Origin: Brevundimonas lenta
Lineage (GTDB): Bacteria; Pseudomonadota; Alphaproteobacteria; Caulobacterales; Caulobacteraceae
DNA length: 64,000 bases
Assembly (NCBI RefSeq): GCF_014196335.1
Contig: NZ_JACIDM010000001.1
Coordinates: 1,054,001 to 1,118,000, forward strand
Direction of reading: 5' to 3'
Below the pieces are notes generated by a model. That model was not told where the DNA came from, made no database searches, and worked only from the letters and a program-made list of their open reading frames with translations. A program made the translations under genes and the position numbers. Of the stretch, positions 55,095 through 64,000 are shown one piece after another (position 1 is the first letter of the stretch; the number at the start of each line of letters is the position of its first letter).

Positions 55095-55919
55095 ATGCCG
55101 ACGATCACCACCAAGGACGGCGCCGAGATCTTCTACAAGGACTGGGGGTCGGGACAGCCGATCGTCTTCCACCACGGCTGGCCGCTCAGCGGCGACGACT
55201 GGGATACGCAGATGCTGTTCTTCCTCAGTCAGGGCTATCGCGTGATCGCTCACGACCGCCGAGGCCACGGCCGCTCCAGCCAGACGTCCGGCGGGCATGA
55301 AATGGACACCTACGCCGCCGACGTCGCCGCGCTCGCTGCGCACCTCGACCTGAGCGACGCCGTCCACATCGGCCATTCCACCGGCGGCGGCGAGGCGACC
55401 CGCTACGTCGCCCGTCACGGCAAGGGCCGGGTGGCCAAGGCCGTCCTGATCGGCGCGGTCCCGCCCATCATGGTCAAGTCCGAGAAGAACCCCGGCGGTC
55501 TGCCCATCGAGGTGTTCGACGGCTTTCGCGCCGGCCTCGCCGCCAACCGCGCGCAGCAGTTCATCGACATCCCGACCGGCCCCTTCTACGGCTTCAATCG
55601 ACCGGGCGCGAAGGTCTCCCAGGGCGTCATCGACAACTGGTGGCGGCAAGGCATGATGGGCGCCGCCAACGCCCACTACGAATGCATCAAGGCCTTCTCG
55701 GAAACCGACTTCACCGAGGACCTGAAGGCGATCGAGGTCCCGACCCTGGTCATGCACGGCGACGACGACCAGATCGTCCCCTTCGCCGACTCCGCGCCCC
55801 TGTCGTCCAAGCTGCTGCCGAACGGCACGCTCAAGGTCTATCCCGGCTTCCCGCACGGCATGTGCACCACCCACGCCGACGTCATCAACGCGGACCTGCT
55901 GGCCTTCATCAAGGCGTAG
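55095..55919 (+). CDS. Alpha/beta hydrolase, non-haem chloroperoxidase-like
   Basis: The 274-residue protein matches cofactor-free haloperoxidase/esterase hydrolases. The oxyanion hole region is [13 protein letters not shown], nucleophile Ser95 is in IGHSTGGGE, the acid is in [10 protein letters not shown] and His in [11 protein letters not shown]. Natural activity is more likely esterase or perhydrolase than chlorination. ATG 55095 is the family start. It is monocistronic, followed convergently by folE. Confidence 0.92.
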   Translation: MPTITTKDGAEIFYKDWGSGQPIVFHHGWPLSGDDWDTQMLFFLSQGYRVIAHDRRGHGRSSQTSGGHEMDTYAADVAALAAHLDLSDAVHIGHSTGGGEATRYVARHGKGRVAKAVLIGAVPPIMVKSEKNPGGLPIEVFDGFRAGLAANRAQQFIDIPTGPFYGFNRPGAKVSQGVIDNWWRQGMMGAANAHYECIKAFSETDFTEDLKAIEVPTLVMHGDDDQIVPFADSAPLSSKLLPNGTLKVYPGFPHGMCTTHADVINADLLAFIKA

Positions 55920-55972
55920 GCTTCAGATCTCCGCTCGTCCGTTCGCGCGGACGGGCGGAGGGACGCCGCCTC

Positions 55973-56659
55973 TCAGCCCCGCACGAAGCGCAGGAACTCT
56001 TCCCGCGTCCGGGCGTCGTCGCGGATCACGCCGATCAGGTGGCTGGTCGTCAGGCTGGTGCCCGGCGCGTTCACCCCGCGCAGGGTCATGCAGCTGTGCT
56101 CGGCCTCGATGACCACGCCGACGCCCTGGGGCTGCAGCACCTCCTGGATGGCGCGCGCGATCTCGGCGGTCATCTTCTCCTGGATCTGCAGTCGCCGCGC
56201 ATAGCCGCGCACCACCCGCGCCAGCTTGGAGATGCCGACCACCCGGTCCGTCGGCAGATAGGCGACGTGCGCCTTGCCGATCACCGGCAGCATGTGGTGC
56301 TCGCACACGCTGACGAAGCGGATGTCCTTCAGCACGATCAGTTCGTCATAGCCGCCGACCTCCTCGAAGGTCCGCTCGAGGTATTCGCGCGGATCGACGT
56401 CGTAGCCGGCGTACATCTCGCGATAGCTGCGCATCACCCGGTCCGGGGTGTCGACCAGACCCTCGCGGTCCGGATTGTCGCCGGTCCAGCGGATCAGGGT
56501 GCGGACGGCGGCGCGAACCTCATCGGCGTCGGGCATGTCCTGCGACGGCCGGTTGCCGCCCCGCCTGGGCAGCGGCGTCCCCGCCGCCCGCGCCAGCGCC
56601 TCGCGCTCGACCCAGCTGCCGTCGCAGTCGTGATCGGCGGTGTGGCGGTGGTCGTCCAT
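55973..56659 (-). CDS. folE: GTP cyclohydrolase I
   Basis: The 228-residue enzyme makes 7,8-dihydroneopterin triphosphate, the first step of folate synthesis. Zinc and substrate motifs are [29 protein letters not shown] and [12 protein letters not shown]. The first 45 residues are a variable, His/Asp-rich extension ([14 protein letters not shown]). The start at 56659 is plausible, although a later start cannot be excluded. Confidence 0.95.
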   Translation of the reverse strand: MDDHRHTADHDCDGSWVEREALARAAGTPLPRRGGNRPSQDMPDADEVRAAVRTLIRWTGDNPDREGLVDTPDRVMRSYREMYAGYDVDPREYLERTFEEVGGYDELIVLKDIRFVSVCEHHMLPVIGKAHVAYLPTDRVVGISKLARVVRGYARRLQIQEKMTAEIARAIQEVLQPQGVGVVIEAEHSCMTLRGVNAPGTSLTTSHLIGVIRDDARTREEFLRFVRG

Positions 56660-56707
56660 GGGGGCATCCTGTGGCGGGCGCTCCGCGCAGGGAGGCCGTG
56701 GTCGCGA

Positions 56708-57793
56708 TTATGCGCCCTTAGACCCTGAAGCGGCCGGGAGTTCCAGTCCGAGGTCCTGCGCGACGAACTCAAGGCGCTGGAGGATGGCGGGCGAGGGCGC
56801 CTGCATCAGCAGGGACAACAGGCGTTCCGGCGCCTCAACGGCCCGCCGGTGCTTCGCCAATCCTTCTGCGGCGACGCGGCGGATGGCCGCCGAGCGGTCG
56901 GCCGCGGCCAGGGCGATCGCTTCGTCCAGACTGATCGGCCGCGCCACCGGACGACGTTCAAAGCGGGGCAGGCGGCGGATCACCCGTGGCGGCCAGCCTC
57001 CCATCTCGACATCTTCGCCGATCCGCCAGCAGGCCTCGCCATCGATCAGGGTGCGGAAGGCGATCTGGCGCACGGCCGGGCTTGCGGCGTTGCGAGCGAG
57101 GTCCAACAGCCGGTCGTCCAGGCCCGGCCCGGTCAGGGCGTGGCGCAGGGTGCGGGCCGCGATGCTGGTCTGGAGAGTCCGGATCCCGTCGACCACCCCT
57201 TCGGCGACCAGGGGGCTGGCGAAAAAGCGCTTCAGCCAGAGCGCCTCGTCCCGGCCGCGCCGCCAGTGCGAGGTTCGCTCCATCAGGAACATCGCCACCT
57301 CCGCGACGGCGGCGGGCGGGGCGGTGAAGAACACCCGCTCCGCACAGCGAACGGCCGACCGTCGCACCACCGGAACCCAGTCGTTGATGCGTTGTGCGAT
57401 GGCGGCGAGGAAGAAGGGGCTGCCGAGGGCGTCGTTGATCTGGTTCAGCGCCGCTTCGCGCAGATGGCCGTTGACGTGAAAGAGCAGCAGGTAAGCCAGC
57501 TCCGGCTGTTCGGCGAGCCGCTGGCGGTTCCGTTCCGGGTCGAACCAGGGCGTTGTCTCGTCGAGGTTCGGTGCTTCTTTCAGCAGTGCGGGCCGGGCGA
57601 CCGAAAAGACGTCGCCCTGGATCGCCATGCGCGAACTGACGCGGCTGACCATCGACGGCGACAGGTCCGCCAGCGCCTCGATGACCGCTTGCACCCGCGC
57701 CGGTTCCACCCACCCGCGGGCGATGGCGGCGTTCAACTCGACCACGTGCCGGGCGAGCGGTTCGGGCAGGTCGGGGTCGGGAAGCGCGGTCAC
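56708..57793 (-). CDS. DUF2336 domain protein
   Basis: About 361 residues from GTG 57793 (a GTG at 57820 would add nine). The helical-repeat protein resembles DUF2336, an alphaproteobacterial family of unknown role. Features are short helical pairs such as LAYLLLFHVNGHLREAALNQI, VVRRSAVRCAERVF and SAAIRRVAAEGLAKHRR, HEAT-like in character. There is no membrane segment. It diverges from fliQ across a CtrA-controlled region, so a cell-cycle or motility role is possible by position only. Confidence 0.72.
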   Translation of the reverse strand: MTALPDPDLPEPLARHVVELNAAIARGWVEPARVQAVIEALADLSPSMVSRVSSRMAIQGDVFSVARPALLKEAPNLDETTPWFDPERNRQRLAEQPELAYLLLFHVNGHLREAALNQINDALGSPFFLAAIAQRINDWVPVVRRSAVRCAERVFFTAPPAAVAEVAMFLMERTSHWRRGRDEALWLKRFFASPLVAEGVVDGIRTLQTSIAARTLRHALTGPGLDDRLLDLARNAASPAVRQIAFRTLIDGEACWRIGEDVEMGGWPPRVIRRLPRFERRPVARPISLDEAIALAAADRSAAIRRVAAEGLAKHRRAVEAPERLLSLLMQAPSPAILQRLEFVAQDLGLELPAASGSKGA

Positions 57794-57850
57794 ACCCGCC
57801 TGCCTACACGCCTTGCACACGCACAGCCAAGCTTCCTTCCGGCCGCTTCG

Positions 57851-57888
57851 CTAACGTCTCATTAACCACACACCCGGCATTCCTTGCC
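57851..57888 (+). promoter_or_regulatory. fliQ promoter: CtrA-like box plus GGCA-N5-TGCC
   Basis: CTAACGTCTCATTAACC (57851-57867) is a CtrA-like box, followed after exactly 8 bp by GGCATTCCTTGCC (57876-57888). The fliQ ATG lies 22 bp downstream. Order and spacing equal those before flgB and fliF. Confidence 0.75.
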
Positions 57889-57910
57889 CAGTATCCGGGG
57901 AGCGTATTGG

Positions 57911-58174
57911 ATGAACGGGGCCGAAGTTCTGGACGTGGGGCGTGAAGCCCTGTGGCTGACGATCCAGCTGTGCGCGCCGGTGCTGCTTGTCGGTCTGGTC
58001 GTCGGCGTCGTCATCGGCCTGGTCCAGGCGCTGACGCAGATCCAGGAACAGACCCTGGTCTACGCCCCCAAGATCATCGCCATCTTCGTCTCGCTGCTGC
58101 TGTTCCTGCCGCTGATGGGGGCGCTGCTGGGCGGCTTCATGCGGACCATCGCCGCGCGCATCGCCGGCATGTGA
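57911..58174 (+). CDS. fliQ: Flagellar export protein FliQ
   Basis: The 87-residue protein has two TM helices (about residues 15-40 and 55-78). The core motif is GLVQALTQIQEQTLVYAPKI, typical of FliQ, part of the export gate. ATG 57911 is set by homology, since the frame is open a little further upstream. It starts the fliQ-fliR-flhB operon. Confidence 0.95.
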   Translation: MNGAEVLDVGREALWLTIQLCAPVLLVGLVVGVVIGLVQALTQIQEQTLVYAPKIIAIFVSLLLFLPLMGALLGGFMRTIAARIAGM

Positions 58175-58178
58175 ACGG

Positions 58179-58949
58179 GTGGAGCCCTGGGCCACATCTG
58201 ACCAGGTCTGGCAGGGCGCGCTGATCTTCGGACGCATCGGCGCGGTGCTGCTCATGCTGCCCGGCGTCGGCGAAAGCTATGTCCCGCCGCGCATCCGCCT
58301 GTCGCTGGCCCTGGTCGTCACCCTGGCGCTATGGCCGGTGGTGTCCGGCGCCCTGCCGCCGCTTCCCGAGACGCTCGGCGCCATGGCCGGCTGGATCATC
58401 CGCGAGGTCATCGTCGGCCTGATGATCGGCGCCCTGCTGCGCGCCTTCACCACCGCCCTGTCGACGGCCGGCGAGATCGTCTCGCTGCAGACCGCGCTCA
58501 GTTTCGCCCAGACCGCCAACCCGCTTCAGGCCCAGCCGGGCACGACCATCTCGGCCTTCCTGATGCTGCTGGGCACGACCCTGATCTTCGCCACCAACAC
58601 CCATCACCTGTTCATCGCGGGCCTGGTCGGCTCCTACGAGCTCATCGCCCCGGCGAAGCCGCTGATCACTGGCGACTTCACCGAACTGGCCATCCGCACC
58701 CTCGGCGACAGCTTCATGCTGGGCGTCCAGCTGTCGGCGCCGGTGATCGTCTTCGCCCTCATCTTCAACCTGGCCTCGGGCCTCGTCGGCCGCGTGATGC
58801 CGCAGTTCCAGGTCTTCTTCGCCGCCGCTCCGCTGGGGATCATCCTCGGCCTGTCGGTCTTCGCCCTGAGCCTCGGCGTGCTGGGTACGGTCTTCATCGA
58901 CCGCTACCAGGCCCTCGCCCGGATCTTCGCGGGAGGCGCCGGTGGCTGA
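58179..58949 (+). CDS. fliR: Flagellar export protein FliR
   Basis: The 256-residue export gate subunit has about six hydrophobic helices. Motifs include GESYVPPRIRLSLAL, SFAQTANPLQAQPGTTISAF and MPQFQVFFAAAPLGIILGLSVF. Start is GTG 58179, 4 bp after the fliQ stop. The stop lies inside the start region of flhB (8-bp overlap). Confidence 0.95.
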   Translation: MEPWATSDQVWQGALIFGRIGAVLLMLPGVGESYVPPRIRLSLALVVTLALWPVVSGALPPLPETLGAMAGWIIREVIVGLMIGALLRAFTTALSTAGEIVSLQTALSFAQTANPLQAQPGTTISAFLMLLGTTLIFATNTHHLFIAGLVGSYELIAPAKPLITGDFTELAIRTLGDSFMLGVQLSAPVIVFALIFNLASGLVGRVMPQFQVFFAAAPLGIILGLSVFALSLGVLGTVFIDRYQALARIFAGGAGG

Positions 58950-60018
58950 AGGCGCCGATCCCGAGTCGAAGACAGAAGAGGCCACACCGCGAAAACTTGC
59001 GGACGCACGCAAGAAGGGCGACGTCGCCAAATCCGCCGACGTCGGCTCAGCCCTCGCCCTGCTGGGCGCGGCCGCGGTCATCCTCAGCGCCGGGGGCATG
59101 TTCGCCAACTCGATGGCGGAGCAACTGCTGCCCTTCATCGCCGCGCCGCACGCCATGATCGGCGGGCTTGAGACCGGGGCCGGCGTCGAGATCGGCATGC
59201 AGGCGCTGTGGGCCATCACGCCCTTCCTCGGCGCCGTCATGCTGGCCACCATCATCGGCGGCGCGGGCGGCAACCTGGCCCAGTCCGGCCTCATCTTCAC
59301 GGCCGAGAAGCTCAAGCCCGACTGGTCGAAGCTGAACCCCATGGCGGGGTTCAAGCGCATCTTCGGACCGGACGGCCTGGTCCAGTTCATCAAGACCTTC
59401 CTCAAGCTGCTGGCCGTCTGCTTCCTCTGCTGGATGGTGCTCAAGCCCCACGTGCGCGAGTTCGAGAACCTCGCCGCCATGCATCCGGCCGCCTTGCTGC
59501 CCTTCGCCCGCGACCTGGCCATCGCCCTGATGACCTCGGCGCTGATCTTCCTCGCCTTCACCGCCGGGGCTGACTACCTCTGGCAGCGCTTCCGCTTCGC
59601 CGAGCGGATGAAGATGACCAAGGAAGAGATCAAGGAAGACTACAAGCAGTCCGAGGGCGATCCGCACGTCAAGGCCAAGCTGAAGCAGATCCGCGCCCAG
59701 CGCAGTCGCCAGCGCATGATGGCCAGCGTCCCCAAGGCCACGGTCATCGTCACCAACCCGACCCACTATTCGGTCGCGCTGCGCTACGAACCGTCCGAGG
59801 GCGACCCGGCGCCGATCTGCGTGGCCAAGGGCGTCGACGCCCTGGCCCTGCGCATCCGGGAAGTGGCGCGCGAGCACAATGTCCCGATCGTCGAGAACGT
59901 GCCCCTGGCCCGCGCCCTCTACGCCGCCGTCGATATCGACGAGACCATCCCGCGCGAACATTTCGAAGCGGCCGCCAAGGTCATCGGCTTCGTCATGCAA
60001 AAGCGCGGAAAACGCTGA
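58942..60018 (+). CDS. flhB: Flagellar export specificity protein FlhB
   Basis: The 358-residue protein has four TM helices and a C-terminal cytoplasmic autocleaving domain with the NPTH site (VIVTNPTHYSVALRY). The N terminus is hydrophilic (ESKTEEATPRKLADARKKGD), as usual. Cleavage at NPTH switches export from rod/hook to filament substrates. GTG 58942 overlaps fliR. Confidence 0.96.
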   Translation: MAEGADPESKTEEATPRKLADARKKGDVAKSADVGSALALLGAAAVILSAGGMFANSMAEQLLPFIAAPHAMIGGLETGAGVEIGMQALWAITPFLGAVMLATIIGGAGGNLAQSGLIFTAEKLKPDWSKLNPMAGFKRIFGPDGLVQFIKTFLKLLAVCFLCWMVLKPHVREFENLAAMHPAALLPFARDLAIALMTSALIFLAFTAGADYLWQRFRFAERMKMTKEEIKEDYKQSEGDPHVKAKLKQIRAQRSRQRMMASVPKATVIVTNPTHYSVALRYEPSEGDPAPICVAKGVDALALRIREVAREHNVPIVENVPLARALYAAVDIDETIPREHFEAAAKVIGFVMQKRGKR

Positions 60019-60031
60019 TCGGTCAACGTCC

Positions 60032-60069
60032 TTAACGGGTCGTTTACCACGCGCCCGGCATTTTCTGCC
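60032..60069 (+). promoter_or_regulatory. fliF promoter: CtrA-like box plus GGCA-N5-TGCC
   Basis: TTAACGGGTCGTTTACC (60032-60048) is a CtrA-like box with a slightly degenerate second half. After exactly 8 bp follows GGCATTTTCTGCC (60057-60069). The fliF GTG is 44 bp downstream, and a GACTC (GANTC) lies at 60086. In Caulobacter crescentus FlbD binds an ftr element at the fliF promoter and represses it, and the palindrome is the natural candidate here. Confidence 0.75.
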
Positions 60070-60113
60070 CAGCGGGTCGTTCGAGGACTCCGCGAGTATC
60101 GGGGCGGGGGCGC

Positions 60114-61766
60114 GTGGGCGGCTTTACGGCGGCGTTGCAGAGATTCGGGATCGGTCGCCTGACCGTGGTGCTCGGCGTCGCCGCCGGCGTCGCGGCGGTG
60201 CTGGTCGCCGTCATGCTGCGCATCGGTCAGGCCCCCGATGCACTTCTCTATTCCAACCTCGACCTGCGCGAGGCTTCGGAAGTCACCACGGCGCTGGACG
60301 GCGCCGGCATCAAATACAGCTCCAGGGGCGACGGCTCGACCATCTTCGTCAGCCGCGACGAGGTGGGCGAGGCCCGCATGCTGGTCGCCGGCAAGGGTCT
60401 CGTGACCTCCGGCTCGGTCGGCTACGAGATCTTCGACAACCAGTCGGTGCTGGGTCAGACCGAATTCCAGCAGAACCTGAATGAGAAGCGCGCGCTCGAG
60501 GGCGAGCTGGCGCGCACCATCCAGACCATGCGCGGCATCAACTCCGCCCGCGTCATGATCGCCCTGCCGCGCCGCGAACTGTTCCAGGCCCAGGCCGCCG
60601 AGCCGACCGCCTCGGTCGTCGTCGGCGTCACCGGCGGCCAGCTGACCGGCGCCCAGGTCCAGGCCATCCGCAACGTCGTCGCCTCGTCGGTGCCGAACCT
60701 GAAGCCGGAAAAGGTCACCCTGACCGACACCTCGAACCGCACCCTGGCCGCCGGCACGGACGGCGAGGGCTTCAGCGCCGCCTCGGCCGAAGAGGCTCGC
60801 GGCCAGACCGAGGCCCAGCTGCAGGGCCGCATCAAGGATATCGTCGAGGGCGTCGTCGGCGTCGGCGGCGCGCGCGTCCAGGTCACCGCCGAGATCGACC
60901 ACGCCCGCTCGACCACCCAGGAGCAGAAGTTCGATCCGGACGGCCAGGTCGTCCGCTCAACCTCGACCAACGGCTCGGAAAGCCAGGACACCTCGGGCGT
61001 GGCCGACGGCGGCGCGACCGCCACCAACAACATCCCGGGCGGCGAGGCGCCGAACTCGACCCCGCTTGGTTCGCGCGACACCCAGAACACCGAGACCACG
61101 AACTACGAGATCTCCAACACCACCACGACCACGGTGAAGGAAGCCGGCGAGATCAAGAAGCTGGCCGTCTCGGTCGCGGTCGACGGCAAATGGACGCCCC
61201 CGGCCAACGGCCGCGGCGAGCCGACCTACGCCCCGCGCACCGCCGAGGAGATCGCCCAGATCAAGTCGCTGGTCGCCGCCGCCGTCGGCATCGACGAAAC
61301 CCGCGGCGACAAGATCGAGGTCCTCAACGTCCGCTTCAATCGCGACGTGGCCGCGGTCGGCGGCGAGGAGGCGGGCAACTCGCTGTTCAACTTCACCAAG
61401 AACGACATCATGCGCGGGGTCGAGCTGCTGGTCCTGCTGATCACCGGCATGCTGCTGATCTTCTTCGTCCTGCGCCCCCTGCTGAAGACCGCCACGGGCG
61501 GCGGTGCGGCGGCCTCGGGCATGCCCGCCCTGGCCGGGGCCGGCGGCCCGGGCGGCGTCACCGCCCTGCAGACCACCCTCGTCGGCGCGGCCGCGGGCGG
61601 CGGCATGGCGCAACTGTCTGGCCCCTCGGACATGGAGCAGCGTCTCGACATCGCCCGCATCGAGGGTCAGGTGAAGGCGTCCTCGGTCAAGAAGGTCGCC
61701 GACTTCGTCGAGAAGCACCCGGAGGAGTCGACCTCGATCCTCCGCAGCTGGGTGCATGAAGGCTGA
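60114..61766 (+). CDS. fliF: Flagellar MS-ring protein FliF
   Basis: The 550-residue ring protein has TM helices near residues 18-38 and 440-462. The periplasmic part contains the RBM/YscJ-like fold: [44 protein letters not shown] sequence (core [15 protein letters not shown]), and a serine/threonine-rich loop. The C-terminal end binds FliG ([19 protein letters not shown]). Start is GTG 60114. It is first in fliF-fliG-fliH-fliN-flbD. Confidence 0.97.
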   Translation: MGGFTAALQRFGIGRLTVVLGVAAGVAAVLVAVMLRIGQAPDALLYSNLDLREASEVTTALDGAGIKYSSRGDGSTIFVSRDEVGEARMLVAGKGLVTSGSVGYEIFDNQSVLGQTEFQQNLNEKRALEGELARTIQTMRGINSARVMIALPRRELFQAQAAEPTASVVVGVTGGQLTGAQVQAIRNVVASSVPNLKPEKVTLTDTSNRTLAAGTDGEGFSAASAEEARGQTEAQLQGRIKDIVEGVVGVGGARVQVTAEIDHARSTTQEQKFDPDGQVVRSTSTNGSESQDTSGVADGGATATNNIPGGEAPNSTPLGSRDTQNTETTNYEISNTTTTTVKEAGEIKKLAVSVAVDGKWTPPANGRGEPTYAPRTAEEIAQIKSLVAAAVGIDETRGDKIEVLNVRFNRDVAAVGGEEAGNSLFNFTKNDIMRGVELLVLLITGMLLIFFVLRPLLKTATGGGAAASGMPALAGAGGPGGVTALQTTLVGAAAGGGMAQLSGPSDMEQRLDIARIEGQVKASSVKKVADFVEKHPEESTSILRSWVHEG

Positions 61767-62806
61767 TGTCCGGCGCGCGGATGGTCACCAAGAAGCCGGC
61801 GGTCGATGACATCCGGAAGCTGACCGGCCCCGAAAAGGCGGCCGTCGTCCTGCTGTCGCTGGGCGAGGACCACACCCGTCTGTGGCAGGGTCTGGACGAG
61901 GACGAGATCAAGGAGATCTCCCAGGCCATGGCCGGCCTCGGCACCGTCAGCGCGGCGGTGGTCGAGGAGCTGCTGGTCGAGTTCGTCTCGGGCATGAGCG
62001 GCTCGGGCGCCGTCATGGGCAGCTACGAGCAGACCCAGCGCCTGCTGGCCGCCTTCATGCCCGGCGATCGCGTCGAAGCCCTCATGGAAGAGATCCGCGG
62101 CCCCGCCGGCCGCACCATGTGGGACAAGCTCGGCAACGTGAACGAGGCCGTCCTCGCCAACTATCTGAAGAACGAATACCCGCAGACCGTCGCGGTGGTG
62201 CTGTCCAAGATCAAGCCGGACCACGCCGCCCGCGTCCTGACCAGCCTGCCCGAGGACTTCGCCCTCGAATGCGTCCAGCGCATGCTGCGCATGGAGCCGG
62301 TGCAGCGCGACATCCTCGACAAGATCGAGCAGACCCTGCGCACCGAGTTCATGTCCAACCTGGCCCGCACCTCCAAGCGCGACAGCCACGAGCTGATGGC
62401 CGACATCTTCAACAGCTTCGACCGCCAGACCGAGGCCCGCTTCATCGGGGCCCTGGAAGAGCGCAACCGCGAGGCGGCCGAGCGCATCCGCGCCCTGATG
62501 TTCGTGTTCGAGGACCTGTCCAAGCTGGACCCCGGCGGCATCCAGACCCTGCTCCGCGCGGTCGAGAAGGACTCCCTGGCCCTCGCCCTCAAAGGCGCGT
62601 CCGAGAGCCTGCGCGAGCTGTTCTTCTCCAACATGTCCGAGCGCGCCGCCAAGATCATGCGCGAGGACATGGAGTCGATGGGCCCCGTCCGCCTCAAGGA
62701 CGTCGATCAGGCCCAGATGGCCATGGTCCAGGTCGCCAAGGATCTCGCCGCCAAGGGCGAGATCATGCTGGTCGGCCAGGGCGGTGACGACGAGTTGATC
62801 TACTGA
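61766..62806 (+). CDS. fliG: Flagellar motor switch protein FliG
   Basis: The 346-residue rotor protein has three armadillo-like domains. Motifs are [17 protein letters not shown] at the N terminus, [20 protein letters not shown] in the middle, and the charged torque helix region ([39 protein letters not shown]). ATG 61766 overlaps the fliF stop by one base (TGATG). Confidence 0.97.
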   Translation: MSGARMVTKKPAVDDIRKLTGPEKAAVVLLSLGEDHTRLWQGLDEDEIKEISQAMAGLGTVSAAVVEELLVEFVSGMSGSGAVMGSYEQTQRLLAAFMPGDRVEALMEEIRGPAGRTMWDKLGNVNEAVLANYLKNEYPQTVAVVLSKIKPDHAARVLTSLPEDFALECVQRMLRMEPVQRDILDKIEQTLRTEFMSNLARTSKRDSHELMADIFNSFDRQTEARFIGALEERNREAAERIRALMFVFEDLSKLDPGGIQTLLRAVEKDSLALALKGASESLRELFFSNMSERAAKIMREDMESMGPVRLKDVDQAQMAMVQVAKDLAAKGEIMLVGQGGDDELIY

Positions 62807-63459
62807 TGTCCGTCCAACCGCTCAGCACCCCGTTCGCCTTCGACACCGAGTTCGACGCGGCCGGCACGGTCGTGCAGGCCTCGGCCTTCCGTCCGATCAA
62901 GCGCACCTACATGCCGGCCGAGGTCGAGGCCCTGGTCGCCCAGGCCCGGCTGGAAGCGCGCGAGGCCGCCCTGGCCGAGATCGAGAGCATGCAGGCCATG
63001 GCCCTCTCGACCATCGCCCAGGCCCTGGCCCACGCCGCGCCGGCCCTCGCCCAGGTCGCCCAGGCCCACCGCGAGCAGTCGGCCGAGCTCGCCCTGTCCG
63101 CCGCCCGCGTCGTCGCCGCCGCCGCCCTCGACCGCTTCCCCGGCGGTCCGCTGCAGGCCGCGCTGGAGGCCCTGGGCCAGGAGATCGACGCCTCGCCCCG
63201 CCTGGTCATCCGCACCGGCCAGGTCAACGAGGAGACCCGCGCCCGCCTCGAGCAGCTGTGCGCCGACGCCGGCTTCTCGGGCGTGGTCGCCTTCCGCGAC
63301 GAGCCCGGCCTGGCCGCCGCCGCCTTCCGCCTCGAGTGGGCCGACGGCCGCGCCGCCTTCGATCCCGACGACGCCTTCGCCCGCATGGGCGTGGCCCTGA
63401 AATCCGCCCTGGCAGCCGAAGCCGGGCACGCTGAAACCCTCAACGACGGGAGGCGCTGA
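62806..63459 (+). CDS. fliH: Flagellar export ATPase regulator FliH (FlbE in Caulobacter)
   Basis: The 217-residue protein has an alanine/glutamate-rich coiled-coil N-terminal half (EVEALVAQARLEAREAALAEI) and a C-terminal domain like FliH (LVIRTGQVNEETRARLEQL, WADGRAAFDPDDAFARM). It is expected to bind the ATPase FliI and the C ring. Position between fliG and fliN with 1-bp overlaps on both sides matches the Caulobacter flbE gene. Confidence 0.88.
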   Translation: MSVQPLSTPFAFDTEFDAAGTVVQASAFRPIKRTYMPAEVEALVAQARLEAREAALAEIESMQAMALSTIAQALAHAAPALAQVAQAHREQSAELALSAARVVAAAALDRFPGGPLQAALEALGQEIDASPRLVIRTGQVNEETRARLEQLCADAGFSGVVAFRDEPGLAAAAFRLEWADGRAAFDPDDAFARMGVALKSALAAEAGHAETLNDGRR

Positions 63460-63791
63460 TGGCGTCCGACATCATGGCGCTGGAGGAGTTTCCGGACTCC
63501 ACCGCGATTACTCCCCACGAGGAGCACACCGACAAGACGGCCCACGATCTGGCCACGGTCTTCGACGTGCCGGTCAACATCTCGGCCGTCCTCGGCAAGG
63601 CCCACATGTCCGTGGCCCAGCTGCTGAAGCTGAACCGCGGCTCGGTCCTCGAACTGGACCGCAAGGTCGGCGAGGCGATCGACATCTTCGTCAACAACCG
63701 TCTCGTCGCTCGCGGCGAGGTGGTGGTCGTCGAGGACCGTCTCGGCGTGACCATGACGGAAATCATCAAGACGGAAGACTCGGGCGCCTGA
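63459..63791 (+). CDS. fliN: Flagellar motor switch protein FliN
   Basis: The 110-residue C-ring protein has an acidic N-terminal extension and a SpoA domain: VFDVPVNISAVLGKAHMSVAQLL, GSVLELDRKVGEAIDIFVNN, LVARGEVVVVEDRLGVTMTEI. ATG 63459 overlaps the fliH stop (TGATG). It is followed 38 bp later by flbD. Confidence 0.96.
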   Translation: MASDIMALEEFPDSTAITPHEEHTDKTAHDLATVFDVPVNISAVLGKAHMSVAQLLKLNRGSVLELDRKVGEAIDIFVNNRLVARGEVVVVEDRLGVTMTEIIKTEDSGA

Positions 63792-63829
63792 AGCGGCGAC
63801 CGGCTGTAGTGAATTAAGGGAGAAGACCC

Positions 63830-64000
63830 ATGCGGCTTCTGGTGGTTGGCAGGCTCAGCGGACAGCTGGCGACGGCGGTGAAGATGGCCATGGCGCACGG
63901 CGCCAAGGTCCAGCACGTCGAGCGCGGCGATCAGGCGACGGAACAGCTCCGCCGCGGGCAGGGCGCCGACCTGCTGATGGTCGACTATCGCGTCGACATC
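63830..64000 (+). CDS. flbD: Flagellar sigma-54 regulator FlbD, 5' part only
   Basis: The first 57 codons are visible (RLLVVGRLSGQLATAVKMAM, GQGADLLMVDYRVDI), cut by the window end. This matches the atypical receiver-like N terminus of Caulobacter FlbD, which activates sigma-54 class III/IV flagellar genes and represses fliF. Ribosome-binding site AAGGGAGAAGA precedes ATG 63830. The position after fliN is diagnostic for Caulobacterales. The AAA+ and DNA-binding domains lie outside the window. Confidence 0.9.
   Translation, partial: MRLLVVGRLSGQLATAVKMAMAHGAKVQHVERGDQATEQLRRGQGADLLMVDYRVDI

Overview
The window looks like a chromosomal piece of a high-GC alphaproteobacterium of the order Caulobacterales. 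Brevundimonas or a close relative is my best guess. The evidence is the gene order fliF-fliG-fliH/flbE-fliN-flbD, CtrA-like boxes at flagellar promoters, a CarD/CdnL homologue beside a seven-iron ferredoxin, and the strong third-position GC bias of nearly every gene. No rRNA, CRISPR array or intact insertion sequence is visible.

Left edge (1-2.5 kb): an accessory-looking patch. It has an unrecognised 409-codon gene open to the window edge, two palindromic intergenic repeats, and an HTH protein gene resembling phage small terminases that carries an in-frame amber codon 19 residues after a good start. From 2.5 to 19.1 kb are housekeeping and maintenance genes: EamA transporter, cold shock protein, extensin-like protein, PPK2, glutamyl-Q tRNA(Asp) synthetase, 3-methyladenine glycosylase, TRIC-like channel, HNH nuclease, transglutaminase-like protein, M1 aminopeptidase, ribosomal protein L28, DUF808 protein, CarD, ferredoxin, YceI, an S4 protein and a Suv3-like helicase. 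A tRNA-Arg(CCT) at 19.4 kb has an apparently compensated swap of the G19-C56 tertiary pair.

From 19.6 to 24.5 kb lies a sulfate ABC importer operon (substrate-binding lipoprotein, CysT, CysW, CysA) behind a perfect palindrome, followed by an outer-membrane channel-like protein and a possible small RNA with C-rich loops. From 25 to 28 kb are an OmpR-type two-component pair, a small gene with a helically phased CTGAC array upstream, and an orphan LuxR-type response regulator. A 2,414-residue cysteine-free secreted protein follows (28.3-35.6 kb): an animal-type haem peroxidase domain fused to many RTX repeats. CTAG-containing motifs are shared by the regulator and peroxidase promoters.

From 36 to 45 kb are an epimerase, a DUF4173-type membrane protein with a second two-component pair, a DUF983 protein, a large exported TPR-like protein and HU. 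From 45.5 to 64 kb are flagellar export, rod and motor genes in three blocks: fliOP with divergent flgBC-fliE; fliQR-flhB; and fliFGHN-flbD. They are separated by metabolic genes (2OG-Fe(II) oxygenase, amidohydrolase, VOC and GFA proteins, acyltransferase, arylsulfatase, alpha/beta hydrolase, FolE, DUF2336 protein). The flgB, fliQ and fliF promoters share one architecture: a CtrA-like box, exactly 8 bp, then GGCA-N5-TGCC. This suggests joint control by CtrA and FlbD, and flbD itself is cut by the right edge.
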